Of a stretch of 64,000 nucleotides of DNA, positions 27,547 through 36,424 are shown piece by piece (the first letter of the stretch is position 1; the number at the start of each line of letters is the position of its first letter). The notes beneath the pieces were generated by a model. It was not told the origin of the DNA, ran no database searches, and worked only from the letters and a program-made list of their open reading frames with translations. The position numbers and the translations under genes were made by a program. Origin of the DNA: Thermocoleostomius sinensis A174 (GTDB lineage Bacteria > Cyanobacteriota > Cyanobacteriia > Elainellales > Elainellaceae); contig NZ_CP113797.1 in assembly GCF_026802175.1 (NCBI RefSeq), positions 2,209,026-2,273,025 on the forward strand, given 5' to 3'.

Positions 27547-28236
27547 ATGCATACTACTGATCACAGCCCTCGCGTCTTGGTGATCGAAACTGACGAAGCG
27601 TTGGCTCAGCATGTGAGTTCAGACTTGAAAGAGGCAGGTTATGAAACAGCGATCGCGCTGGATGCAATCAGCGGACTTCGCCAGGCGAAAGAGTTTCAGC
27701 CGTCCTTAGTTGTGGTCGATCGCATGTTAGCTGGCGAATCAGGATTGTCGCTGTGTACGCATCTGCGCTCGGCAGGGGCCCGCATGCCAGTCCTACTACT
27801 GATGGCCCGCGATGCGGTCGAAGATCGGGTTGCTTGCCTACAAGCAGGAGCCGATGACTATTTTCTCAAGCCTTACCGAACCGACGAGTTTCTGAAACTG
27901 GTGCGGCTCTATCTTCAATCGGATGCACCTAGTAATGAGCAACTGCGGTTTGGCGATCTGGTGCTAGATTTGTCCACTCGCCGGGCAATTCGCCACGATC
28001 GAATCATTGATTTGACCATGAAGGAATTTGAGTTATTAAAATATCTGATGGAACACCCGCGTGAAGTGCTGACTCGCGAACAAATTTTAGAAAACGTATG
28101 GGGTTATGACTTCATGGGCGAATCTAATGTAATTGAAGTCTATATTCGCTATCTGCGTCTCAAAATCGAAGATGAAGGCGAAAAACGGCTGATTCAAACG
28201 GTGCGAGGTGTTGGTTACGTGCTGCGAGAATCTTAA
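27547..28236 (+). CDS. nblR: NblR-like OmpR-family response regulator with atypical receiver
   Basis: 229 residues. Receiver about 8-122, winged-helix DNA-binding domain about 130-227 (LTMKEFELLKYLMEHPREVL, IRYLRLKIEDEG, QTVRGVGYVL). The phospho-acceptor position is D58 and Lys108 is present. The acidic pair is E14-T15 and the conserved Thr/Ser is Met86, so the phosphorylation pocket is incomplete, as reported for NblR. NblR controls phycobilisome degradation and survival in starvation. The nblR name rests on this and on the nadK neighbour, not on a search. The DNA-binding part is intact. Confidence 0.72.
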   Translation: MHTTDHSPRVLVIETDEALAQHVSSDLKEAGYETAIALDAISGLRQAKEFQPSLVVVDRMLAGESGLSLCTHLRSAGARMPVLLLMARDAVEDRVACLQAGADDYFLKPYRTDEFLKLVRLYLQSDAPSNEQLRFGDLVLDLSTRRAIRHDRIIDLTMKEFELLKYLMEHPREVLTREQILENVWGYDFMGESNVIEVYIRYLRLKIEDEGEKRLIQTVRGVGYVLRES

Positions 28237-28333
28237 ACCATTAGAGATGAGCTACTGGGATACAACCGGGAATGTCTACGTCTACTGATTAACAGTTTTT
28301 ACTATCAGCCGCCTTTATCGGACAGATGCAGTC

Positions 28334-28960
28334 GTGAAGAACGCTATGAACTTTCGACAAACTTTGAGGCAATCGCTGGCACAGCTTAGCATGATGGCGA
28401 TCGGAGCGAGTTTACTATTGGGTTGTACATCGCCTGTAGTTTCATCAGCCGATGCAAACTCGCCAGAGGCGACCCGTGCCCCAAACACCAACTCCTCTAG
28501 GTCAACCAAAGTTGTTGAATCCGATCGCGCTCAGACGGAAGGGGAATCTGTGCCAACGCTGCGCACCAACGGTCAATATTTGCCCATTTCAGCCGCAACC
28601 GAGATCGGAGGACAACGCATTCAACTAGAAGTGGCTCGAACTCCGCAAGAACAATCTAAGGGGCTAATGCATCGTCCTCCGTTGCCAGACGATCGCGGCA
28701 TGTTATTTGTCTTTGATCCACCGCGCCCGGTGCAGTTTTGGATGAAAAATACTCCTTCTCCGCTGGACATGGTATTCCTTCGCAATGGCGAGGTGCAGGC
28801 AATTGTTGAAAACGCCTTACCTTGCGAAGCCGATCCTTGCCCCACCTATGGCCCGGATCGCTCGGTTGTGATTGATCACGTGATTGAGCTACGCAGCGGT
28901 CGGGCTGCCGAGTTGGGACTCACGACTGGCGATCGGATTGTCATTGAGTTTCTGGAATAA
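28334..28960 (+). CDS. DUF192-domain lipoprotein
   Basis: 208 residues from GTG 28334; ATG 28346 is equally possible. Lipobox LLLGC (about 27-31) predicts lipidation. A disordered stretch (about 34-75) precedes the DUF192 domain (95-207): LEVARTPQEQSKGLMHRPPL, GMLFVFDPPRPVQFWMKNTP, then DHVIELRSGRAAELGL. DUF192 proteins are small periplasmic or extracellular proteins of unknown function. A Cys pair, CEADPC, in the middle may form a disulphide. Confidence 0.88.
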   Translation: MKNAMNFRQTLRQSLAQLSMMAIGASLLLGCTSPVVSSADANSPEATRAPNTNSSRSTKVVESDRAQTEGESVPTLRTNGQYLPISAATEIGGQRIQLEVARTPQEQSKGLMHRPPLPDDRGMLFVFDPPRPVQFWMKNTPSPLDMVFLRNGEVQAIVENALPCEADPCPTYGPDRSVVIDHVIELRSGRAAELGLTTGDRIVIEFLE

Positions 28961-29676
28961 TTCAGTGTTTGACGTGACTTCATGACTTCAATTAATGAAC
29001 AACGTTCACAGTAAGATCAGATTCACAAAAATTATTGACTTTATCAAAGAAATTTAGTGCGTTTGATCTGTATTAGAATATCGCTGATCTGCTATCATGC
29101 TCCTCCTAGAACCAGCAAAAATAGGAGGCTATTAATAGCGCAAACACGGAAGCAACTCTGGATTAAAAAGAACGGCTTGTGGGAAATCTACGGGAGTATC
29201 TACGGAAATTGCATTGACGAAGAACTAAAAATGGGTGAATTCTTTTCAAAAGAGTCAGTTCAATTTTTGAAATTTCATCTATCCTTGATACTGTCCTTGG
29301 CAAGTCCGTTTGCTCTCAAGGCAACAGATTAATTGAGTTCCAAGGGAGTTCAGCCGAAAGTGAGCGGGGTTAACAGAACTACACCAGAAAGAAACATTAC
29401 TTTTTGTTTCTGGGTATGGCACTTGAGCGTTTAGGCAGGTGCCTCTGCTAACCCAAGTTTGGAGGTAGTTCGAGAAATCGCCCTTGCAGCGCTAGATAAG
29501 GTTTGTTGGATAGAGATAAAGCGAAAGTTGGGAGCCGTCGTCGCGGCTTCAGCGCACGATCGCCATCGCTCCAACGGTTTAACGTCCGGATTCTACGCTC
29601 TAACATGATTTTGATCAAAATAACTCGATAGCACTATGAAGAAGTTATTGATAGACCCAAGGAGGTGAAGATTGAT
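28961..29676. other. Spacer after the DUF192 gene
   Basis: About 700 bp. An 8-bp tandem (tgacttca twice, near 28976-28992) sits at the left. The frame 29057-29332 has no recognised domain and was not called. The DUF2949 promoter must be in the right part. Confidence 0.4.
29659..29666 (+). promoter_or_regulatory. Strong ribosome binding site deciding the DUF2949 start
   Basis: AAGGAGGT, complementary to the 16S 3' end, lies 11 bases before ATG 29677. It overlaps an upstream in-frame GTG (29665), which therefore cannot be the start. Confidence 0.8.
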
Positions 29677-29877
29677 ATGACGCCTGCAACCTATTCTCGA
29701 TTCATTCGGTTTTTACAAGAAGATTTGGCTTTATCGTCCTCATCGATCGCCATTGCACTACGCTACCGTGAGCAAGATCCGGGACCATTGCCGATGATTC
29801 TTTGGCAGTACGGATTAGTAACGCTCGATCAACTCGATCGGATTTTTGATTGGTTGGAAACGGCCCAGTCTACTTAA
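29677..29877 (+). CDS. DUF2949 small conserved cyanobacterial protein
   Basis: 66 residues from ATG 29677. TYSRFIRFLQEDLALSSSSI and REQDPGPLPMILWQYGLVTL are the family signature, ending with LDQLDRIFDWLE. Mostly helical and soluble. The stop is inside an 11-bp tandem duplication (29869-29890). A strong terminator lies 230 bases on. Function unknown. Confidence 0.85.
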   Translation: MTPATYSRFIRFLQEDLALSSSSIAIALRYREQDPGPLPMILWQYGLVTLDQLDRIFDWLETAQST

Positions 29878-29890
29878 GCTCTACTTAAGC
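29869..29890. repeat. 11-bp exact tandem duplication at the DUF2949 stop
   Basis: tctacttaagc occurs twice head to tail (29869-29879, 29880-29890). The gene's TAA (29875-29877) is inside the first copy. Confidence 0.88.
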
Positions 29891-30010
29891 TATGTACAGT
29901 TCAGGAGTAGCCTACAGATGTTGACCGTTCAACCAAGTGCGCTTGATAATCTGAAGGACATTAACAGCAGTTGTTATCATAGTCAGTCACTATCTCAACA
30001 ACATTTTATT

Positions 30011-30034
30011 GATTCAATATTAGATTCAATATTA
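30011..30034. repeat. 12-bp exact tandem duplication in a spacer
   Basis: gattcaatatta occurs twice head to tail. It lies in an AT-rich spacer (29891-30252) before plsC. A 74-codon frame (29919-30140) spans it but runs into the terminator stem and shows no domain. Confidence 0.88.
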
Positions 30035-30108
30035 TTAGTCTCTTCACACCTATTTGTATTGTTCTTTGTATTATCTCGAAACCTATTGGTTAATACAGGC
30101 AGCAGCAG

Positions 30109-30136
30109 GGCGAGTCGATGCAAGACTCGCCTTTTT
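30109..30136 (+). terminator. Rho-independent terminator
   Basis: GGCGAGTC (30109-30116) and GACTCGCC (30124-30131) pair over 8 bp with a 7-base loop, followed by TTTTT. It probably ends the DUF2949 transcript before plsC. Confidence 0.85.
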
Positions 30137-30252
30137 AATTAGATTAGGTAAGAAAAAGAGGTCGTCTGCGTTCATTTGCAGGCATACTCTAAAGTGTGTA
30201 TTTTATCCCCAACCCTCGTTTTGCAGCATCGTTTACAACGAGTTTCCTAGCA

Positions 30253-30915
30253 ATGAGCCGCGATAGTCAGTACTCCATCGATCGCCAGCGCGAACCCGCC
30301 ATTAGTCTTGCCCTCTACCATCTCTTCAAATGGTCGGTGGTTAGTCCCATGCTGCATACTTATTTTCGGGGGCGAATTTATGGCGCAGACCATGTACCAC
30401 CCACAGGTCCGCTAATTGTGGTGGCTAACCATGCCAGTGACTTTGACCCGCCGATCGTCTCGAACTGTGTGCGGCGTCCAGTTTCCTACATGGCCAAAGA
30501 AGAATTGTTTAATGTGCCTGGGCTGGGTCGCGCAATTCGACTGTATGGAGCCTATCCAGTGAAGCGAGGATCGGCCGATCGCAGTGCCATTCGTGCTGCA
30601 CTGGCGCAATTGTCGAACGGGTGGGCCGTTGGGGTGTTTTTAGAAGGAACCCGCACCGCCGATGCTCGGATTCATCATCCCAAACTGGGAGCTGCCATGA
30701 TTGCCGCTAAGGTGCAAGCGCCGTTGTTACCCGTTAGTCTGTGGGGAACTCAAGCCATTATTGCCAAAGGAAGCAAACTGCCGCGCCCAGTCCCTGTAAC
30801 CGTCCGCATTGGTGAACCGATCGCCCCCCCTAAATCAGGCGATCGAGCGGAATTGGAAGCGATTACGCAGCAGTGCGTTGACATGATTCATGCCATGCAC
30901 GATCTAGGACGATGA
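30253..30915 (+). CDS. plsC: 1-acyl-sn-glycerol-3-phosphate acyltransferase
   Basis: 220 residues from ATG 30253; the frame opens upstream at 30196 without family sequence. Block I is VVANHASDFDP (NHxxxxD, about 55-65). Block II is AYPVKRGSADRSAI (about 97-110), block III FLEGTRTADAR (about 127-137) and block IV APLLPVSLWGTQ. It makes phosphatidic acid from lysophosphatidate at the inner membrane. A normal-size PlsC, unlike the longer one at 20942. Confidence 0.92.
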   Translation: MSRDSQYSIDRQREPAISLALYHLFKWSVVSPMLHTYFRGRIYGADHVPPTGPLIVVANHASDFDPPIVSNCVRRPVSYMAKEELFNVPGLGRAIRLYGAYPVKRGSADRSAIRAALAQLSNGWAVGVFLEGTRTADARIHHPKLGAAMIAAKVQAPLLPVSLWGTQAIIAKGSKLPRPVPVTVRIGEPIAPPKSGDRAELEAITQQCVDMIHAMHDLGR

Positions 30916-31060
30916 TTGCAGATAGAATGGGGTGATCCTTCCACATTGGTTTCAACTACAACCGACCTGATTGACTACGATGTACCTAAAATCTGCGCGA
31001 GTTTGCCTTCTGTGCTATGGTAACGAAGCTGACTTCTAACTCGACATAACAACAGAACTC

Positions 31061-31354
31061 ATGCAGAATTTACACACCGAACTGGCGGCCATGGTTGATG
31101 AAGCGGAATGGGAATGGCTCATGCCCCATGCTCAGCGGGATGCCGTTGTGATGGTGACTTCAGAGTTGGATCTTGTGGATGTGGGGGTTGCCATTGCCAG
31201 CGACAACGTACCAGCCGTCCAGCGGTGGATTAGCGAACAACTGATTTACAAACCGTCTTCGGAGCAATTGTCCGATTGGGCCAGCAATCGAACTCGCCGC
31301 TTTAATGCTTTAATTGTGCAACCCTATGTGTTGGTGCAAGATTTGGCTGCCTAG
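31061..31354 (+). CDS. DUF2288 conserved protein
   Basis: 97 residues. AAMVDEAEWEWLMPHAQRDAVVMV (start of family pattern) and NVPAVQRWISEQLIYKPSSEQ identify DUF2288. Soluble, helical, no cysteine. Function unknown. It is 145 bp after plsC on the same strand and may share regulation. Confidence 0.88.
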   Translation: MQNLHTELAAMVDEAEWEWLMPHAQRDAVVMVTSELDLVDVGVAIASDNVPAVQRWISEQLIYKPSSEQLSDWASNRTRRFNALIVQPYVLVQDLAA

Positions 31355-31418
31355 GTGCTACTCTTCCCTTGGGCTAAAGCTCTAAAGCAATATCTAACAA
31401 AACACCCAAGACTTGAGG

Positions 31419-31598
31419 TTATTCCATTGTGGCGATGCCCAGAAACCCAAGAACTGGCACACCAACAACAAACGACAGCAATGTCAAGATGAGATTTGAG
31501 TTCTCAGAGTCGAGTTCAGAAGTCAGCAACCAGCAGAATAAGCAAGTTGAGATTAGCAACACTCCGAACAGTTTGACAATTCTTAGAATTTCTTCCAC
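31419..31598 (-). CDS. Small two-helix membrane protein
   Basis: 59 residues read from GTG 31598 to TAA 31421-31419; too short for many gene finders. Two hydrophobic helices: IVKLFGVLLISTCLFCWLL (6-24) and ILTLLSFVVGVPVLGFLGIA (37-56), with an acidic loop SELDSENSN between. GGGAGGG lies 4-5 bases before the GTG, a very good ribosome site. No family recognised. A plus-strand frame (31429-31644) overlaps it, but its content is unlike a protein. Convergent with the DUF2288 gene. Confidence 0.7.
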   Translation of the reverse strand: MEEILRIVKLFGVLLISTCLFCWLLTSELDSENSNLILTLLSFVVGVPVLGFLGIATME

Positions 31599-32018
31599 TT
31601 TTCCCTCCCGCTATGTGGAGTCGGGTAATCTAGATCTACGGTAGCGCCGCTCCTGTCTATGTACCTTCGCCACATTGGTTCATCAGTCCAGATGATCTTG
31701 GATGATTTTTAATAATGAAATTTAACTCAAGTCAACAAAAGTTATATTCAACCATGGATTATTAAATAGTGTAGGCCATTTTACAGCAGAAGCAAGGGCG
31801 ACCCGTGAAAAAGTTCGTAGGAAACAGTTTACGATCGCCCTATGTCAACGGATTAACCCGATTTCTGTTTAATTTTTTCGACTCATTGCACTAGTACGCA
31901 GAGCAGCCGTGGAGCGAACCGAGTCCGCCCGCACAGCCGCCTATTAGAACAGGCTGAAACCCGATCGAACCAACAAATCGAACCAACAAAAACAACAAGT
32001 AGATAACCAGTAATCTAG
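31599..32018. other. Spacer between small membrane protein and glgP copy 2
   Basis: 420 bp. It holds the promoter of the small membrane protein and the 3' region of glgP, including a 13-bp tandem duplication (31964-31989). No gene supported. Confidence 0.4.
31964..31989. repeat. 13-bp exact tandem duplication downstream of glgP copy 2
   Basis: atcgaaccaacaa occurs twice head to tail, 30 bases after the glgP stop; a degenerate third copy (aaacaacaa) follows. Confidence 0.87.
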
Positions 32019-34550
32019 CTATGGCGTCAGTTGACCGATTGCCTCCTGTACATATTCCTTCAAGCCAATCTCAACCGATTCCACATGCCACACGTCTTGG
32101 CAGTAATCTCGGATAGAGCGATCGGAGGAGAATTTACCCATCCGCGCCACATTCAAAATTGCCATGCGCGTCCAATTTTCAGAGTCGCGATAGGCCTGGC
32201 TAACCTGATCTTGGCAGTCAATGTAGGATTGATAATCTGCCAACAGCAGGTAGGGATCGTCATAGAGCAAGTTATCGACGATCGGCTTGAACAAATCACA
32301 GTCGCCGCCGCAGAAAAACCCAGAGGCAATGCGATCAATTACGCGCTTCAACTCAGGATTGCTGTGATAGTACTCCATCGGGTGATAGCCCGCTGCCTTC
32401 TTGGCATAGACTTCTTCGGTGGTGAGTCCAAACAGGAAAAAGTTTTCTGCCCCCACTTCTTGACGAATTTCTACATTGGCTCCGTCGAGCGTGCCGATTG
32501 TCAAGGCTCCGTTCATGGCAAATTTCATATTGCCTGTGCCTGAGGCTTCTTTACCAGCCGTGGAAATCTGTTCCGACAAGTCGGCGGCCGGATAGACTCG
32601 CTGGGCAAACTTAACATTATAGTCCTCTAGCCACACCACTTTGAGGCGATCGCGCACATCCGGATCGCGATTGACCACATCGCCAATGGAGTTGACCAAC
32701 TTAATGATCAACTTAGCCATGTAATAGCCAGGAGCCGCCTTGCCGCCAAATAAGAAAGTGCGTGGGGTAATGTCAATGTCTGGGTTAGCTTTAATGCGGT
32801 TGTACAGGGTCACAATGTGCAAGGCGTTGAGGTGTTGCCGCTTATACTCGTGGATACGTTTGGATTGAATGTCAAATAGCGAGTTGGGATCGACCTCAAT
32901 ATTCGTCTTGGATTTGATGTAACCTGCCAAATCTTGCTTGATGGCGTGCTTGATTTGCCGAAATTCCTGACGAAAAGCTGGATCATCAGCCAGGGGTTCC
33001 AGTTTGTGCAATTCGTCTAAATTCTTAATCCAACTGTCACCAATGCGGCGCGTAATCAACTGGGTTAAGCGGGGATTGCTTAACACCATAAAACGGCGCG
33101 GCGTAACACCATTGGTTTTGTTGTTGAATTTCTCTGGATATAGCTCGTAGAAATCGCGCAGCACATCACGCTTGAGTAATTCGGTATGCAACGCTGCCAC
33201 TCCATTGATAGCAAAACTACCGACACAGGCCAGATTGGCCATGCGCACATACCGCTCGCCGCTTTCATCAATCAACGACAGACGACGGAGGCGATCGACA
33301 TCATCGGGATATTTCAGGCGTACGTCGTTTAAGAAGCGACGGTTGATTTCAAATACAATTTCCAGATGGCGCGGCAACAATTCACCAAACAGACGTAAGG
33401 GCCAGCGTTCAAGGGCTTCTGGTAAAAGGGTGTGGTTGGTGTAGGCAAAGGCGTGGGTGGTGATGTGCCAAGCCTGCTCCCAGTCTAGATAGTGCTCATC
33501 CAACAACAATCGCATCAGTTCAGCCACAGCGATCGAGGGATGAGTATCGTTCAACTGGATTGTGAACTTTTCGTGGAAGCGCTCTAGCGGCAAGCCCTGT
33601 CTCAGCAAAATTCGGATCATGTCTTGCAATGAACAGGAGACAAAGAAAATCTGCTGTGCTAGCCGCAGTTGCTTGCCCTGAGAGATGTTGTCGTTGGGAT
33701 AAAGCACCTTCGATAGGTTTTCCGACATCATCTTTTGCTGAACTGCCCCGATATAATCTCCAGCGTTGAAGGCGTCAAAGTCAAACGATTCGGGAGCTTG
33801 TGCCGACCATAGCCTCAGCGTATTGCAGGTGTTCACCTTATAACCAGAAATGGGGGTGTCGTAGGGGATGCCTTTCACCACTTGGAACGGAACCCAGCGT
33901 ACACGATATTGCCCTTGCTCATCGGTATAGGATTCGGTGTGACCGCCCAGTTTCACTTCTACTTCCCATTCGGGCCGAATTACTTCCCAGGGATTGCCAT
34001 AGCGTAGCCATTTGTCGGTGATTTCTACCTGCCATCCATCTTGAATGCGTTGGTCAAAAATACCAAACTCGTAGCGAATGCCATAGCCCATTGCCGGCAC
34101 TTCAAGGGTGGCCATAGAGTCGAGGTAGCACGCGGCTAGCCGTCCCAAACCGCCATTGCCTAAACCGGGTTCCTCTTCCTGCTCTAGCAATTCTTCTAGG
34201 TTGAGTCCCATTTCTTCGATCGCCTGCTTCACCTGATCGTAAATGCCCAAATTAATCAGGTTATTGCCCAAATGTGGGCCCATCAGAAATTCGGCAGAAA
34301 GATAGCAGACAGTGCGAGCAGCCTGCTGGGAATAGGTCTCGGCCGTTGCCAACCACCGCTGAAACAGCCGATCGCGCACAGTATAGGCTAAGGCGTTGTA
34401 GTAATCATTTTTGGTAGCAATCGCAGGAAATTTGCCCTGAATATAGAATAAATTGTCTAGAAAAGCGCGTTTTAAGGTTTCGATGCTTAACCCTGTGCGA
34501 TCGTCTTCTACCCGAATAGCTTCCTGCCTTGGATTAGGGATCGTTTGCAT
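32019..34550 (-). CDS. glgP: Glycogen phosphorylase, copy 2
   Basis: 843 residues, full length. [13 protein letters not shown] at 668-680 holds the PLP lysine (Lys676), and [29 protein letters not shown] and [13 protein letters not shown] are intact. It catalyses alpha-glucan phosphorolysis like copy 1 at 13990-16539. The two are similar across their length, so they are paralogues from a gene duplication with time to diverge; cyanobacteria often use two GlgPs under different conditions. The gene stands alone, not in a glycogen operon. Confidence 0.97.
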   Translation of the reverse strand: MQTIPNPRQEAIRVEDDRTGLSIETLKRAFLDNLFYIQGKFPAIATKNDYYNALAYTVRDRLFQRWLATAETYSQQAARTVCYLSAEFLMGPHLGNNLINLGIYDQVKQAIEEMGLNLEELLEQEEEPGLGNGGLGRLAACYLDSMATLEVPAMGYGIRYEFGIFDQRIQDGWQVEITDKWLRYGNPWEVIRPEWEVEVKLGGHTESYTDEQGQYRVRWVPFQVVKGIPYDTPISGYKVNTCNTLRLWSAQAPESFDFDAFNAGDYIGAVQQKMMSENLSKVLYPNDNISQGKQLRLAQQIFFVSCSLQDMIRILLRQGLPLERFHEKFTIQLNDTHPSIAVAELMRLLLDEHYLDWEQAWHITTHAFAYTNHTLLPEALERWPLRLFGELLPRHLEIVFEINRRFLNDVRLKYPDDVDRLRRLSLIDESGERYVRMANLACVGSFAINGVAALHTELLKRDVLRDFYELYPEKFNNKTNGVTPRRFMVLSNPRLTQLITRRIGDSWIKNLDELHKLEPLADDPAFRQEFRQIKHAIKQDLAGYIKSKTNIEVDPNSLFDIQSKRIHEYKRQHLNALHIVTLYNRIKANPDIDITPRTFLFGGKAAPGYYMAKLIIKLVNSIGDVVNRDPDVRDRLKVVWLEDYNVKFAQRVYPAADLSEQISTAGKEASGTGNMKFAMNGALTIGTLDGANVEIRQEVGAENFFLFGLTTEEVYAKKAAGYHPMEYYHSNPELKRVIDRIASGFFCGGDCDLFKPIVDNLLYDDPYLLLADYQSYIDCQDQVSQAYRDSENWTRMAILNVARMGKFSSDRSIRDYCQDVWHVESVEIGLKEYVQEAIGQLTP

Positions 34551-34980
34551 GAGTATAACTCCTAAGATTGTGGCTGCTTGAGCAGCTTGAGCAGATGAAA
34601 AATGGTTGATTGGTTCTAATGCAGACTATTCCTGGTTCACAGCCAATAGATACCGGTGTTCTAACTGCTGGTTGTCAATCTTATGTGGCTTAAAACTGGC
34701 TGAAATTCATGGTTTGGGAGACCCAGTCACCCAGCAGACGTGCAGCTAAGTAGTCTGGCATGTTCTCATGCTAGTCATCCGCCATGCCTGATACAAACAG
34801 TCCTCGATACAAACATTGTTAAATTCAACCTTAAGATTCAAAATTCAACGTTAAATTCTTCCAACTCAAAAACTTTGTTAGAAACTCATCTTCACCCTCC
34901 CCCAAAGCTTGGCTCACTCTCTAGAGTAGAGATAGAGACCGTGAAGATTGAAAAACGATGACAGTAGAGGAGCGGGGGTT
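34551..34980. other. Divergent spacer between glgP copy 2 and a proline-rich gene
   Basis: 430 bp carrying both promoters. AT-rich near 34820-34870 with imperfect direct repeats (attcaac around 34832 and 34846). No gene supported. Confidence 0.35.
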
Positions 34981-35601
34981 GTGACGAACGATTTAAAGCT
35001 AAAAATATACCCTGCGGTGATTGGTATTTTGGGGCTATGTTTGATTGCATCGCTGTTTGCCAATGTTGAAATTCAAGTAGCACGCAATGCCCCAACCGAT
35101 CGTAGGCAACCGGCCAAACCAGACGAATCGCCGATCGCGTCGCCTGTACCCGCGCCAACCCAAGTTCCGACCCCAGTCCCGACCCCAATTCCATCCCCCA
35201 TTGTCAGCGCCACGCCTCTTTCTCCCGACGTTTTGGCTACGGCCCAGGGCAGTTTGCGCGTCAGCAATCAAACTGAATATCCGCTGCGAGTGGCTCTGTT
35301 GCAACCTGTGCCTGTGGAATCGGAACCGGAAGCAGGCGCAGAGGCAGCCGAACCGAGCGAAACAGACCCAATAGAGCCAAACCAACCCGTTCATTGGGAT
35401 TTTGCCCCCCGCGAAGGCAGCAATCGAGGGTTAATTTTGTCATTGCCTAATCAAACCTTGCAACTTCAGCCGGGGGATGTGCTGGTGGCGTTCGCTCAAG
35501 ATGGATCGCGTCGCTATTGGGGGCCCTACATTGTGGGTCAATCCCCTTTTCCAACCTGGAATGCCGAAGCCAAGGAATGGCAGCTAACCCTACAGCCCTG
35601 A
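34981..35601 (+). CDS. Anchored proline-rich periplasmic protein
   Basis: 206 residues from GTG 34981, which has GAGGAG-like bases upstream. One N-terminal membrane helix (about 9-27, VIGILGLCLIASLFANV), then a Pro/Thr-rich linker (PVPAPTQVPTPVPTPIPSP, about 56-74), then a C-terminal domain with LRVSNQTEYPLRVALLQPV and RGLILSLPNQTLQLQPGDVL. The last part resembles a small beta domain. It precedes nusB-ftsY by 54 bp and could share a transcript. No family recognised. Confidence 0.72.
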   Translation: MTNDLKLKIYPAVIGILGLCLIASLFANVEIQVARNAPTDRRQPAKPDESPIASPVPAPTQVPTPVPTPIPSPIVSATPLSPDVLATAQGSLRVSNQTEYPLRVALLQPVPVESEPEAGAEAAEPSETDPIEPNQPVHWDFAPREGSNRGLILSLPNQTLQLQPGDVLVAFAQDGSRRYWGPYIVGQSPFPTWNAEAKEWQLTLQP

Positions 35602-35655
35602 TGTTACAATAACCAAGCTTTGAACCTTGTCAATGAATCCGCCCTGTAATCCGCC

Positions 35656-36285
35656 ATGCAAGCTCGTCGAATTGCCCGTGAACTGGCTCTCCTCAGTATT
35701 GCCCAACTGCCTGCCAAGCCAGACCGTCTTCAAGCGCAACAGCTACAAGATGTTGTGCTGGCAGCTATCCGCACCCTCACCACCGAAGTGCACGACACCT
35801 TGGAAACGGCGGCAGCAGAACTGAATCGCAGCAGCGATCGACTGCTCAGCAGCGAGACTCGAACTACCGATGTGCAAAGTGCGAAAGCGATGATTCGCGA
35901 GGCGATGGATCTGACGCAAACAGCAGTGAATCGGTTGGGGTCTGCACTGGAATTACCTGAATTCATTCAACTGGCCAATCAGAAAGAAGTACGCGCCTAC
36001 ACTATAGAGTTATTAACTCAAGTAAAAGCGCATCAAGCTGAGGTGGATCGGACGATCGAACAAGCCATGGTTGATTGGCAACTGCGGCGACTGGCCCGCA
36101 TCGATCAAGATATTTTGCGGATTGCTGTCACTGAAATGAGTTTTTTGGGTGTACCGCAACAGGTGGCGATCAACGAGGCAGTCGAATTGGCAAAACGATA
36201 TAGCGGTGAGGATGGCTACCGCTTTATCAACGGAGTCTTGCGGCGAGTTGTAGAACAATACAAGTCTGAATCCTCAGTGACTTAA
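35656..36285 (+). CDS. nusB: NusB transcription antitermination factor
   Basis: 209 residues. The conserved core is C-terminal: DRTIEQAMVDWQLRRLARIDQDILRIAV-type, then VAINEAVELAKRYSGEDGYRFINGVL (about 172-197). With NusE (S10) it binds the boxA RNA of rRNA leaders. The N-terminal half is longer than in E. coli NusB (about 140 residues), as known in cyanobacteria. It is followed by ftsY, a common cyanobacterial order. Confidence 0.93.
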   Translation: MQARRIARELALLSIAQLPAKPDRLQAQQLQDVVLAAIRTLTTEVHDTLETAAAELNRSSDRLLSSETRTTDVQSAKAMIREAMDLTQTAVNRLGSALELPEFIQLANQKEVRAYTIELLTQVKAHQAEVDRTIEQAMVDWQLRRLARIDQDILRIAVTEMSFLGVPQQVAINEAVELAKRYSGEDGYRFINGVLRRVVEQYKSESSVT

Positions 36286-36424
36286 TGAAACTGAGAATGA
36301 GAAGGACAAACCAGCCGTTGCAAACTAGTGCAAGTTCGATGATCTGGATAGCTAGGATTCTGAAATAGCTAGATTCTAGAATAACTAGGTGTGAGTGTCA
36401 TATTGGATAGCGGGTTCAGGTGTT

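Noticed and set aside
29057-29332. 91-codon frame after the DUF192 gene
   Set aside because: Lacks a good start context and any recognisable sequence.
29919-30140. 74-codon frame with a weak start before plsC
   Set aside because: Its end reads through a terminator stem and it spans a tandem repeat; the sequence has no domain.
31429-31644. Plus-strand frame over the small membrane protein
   Set aside because: Composition (Ser, Asn, Thr) is not protein-like; the opposite frame has a good ribosome site and membrane helices.
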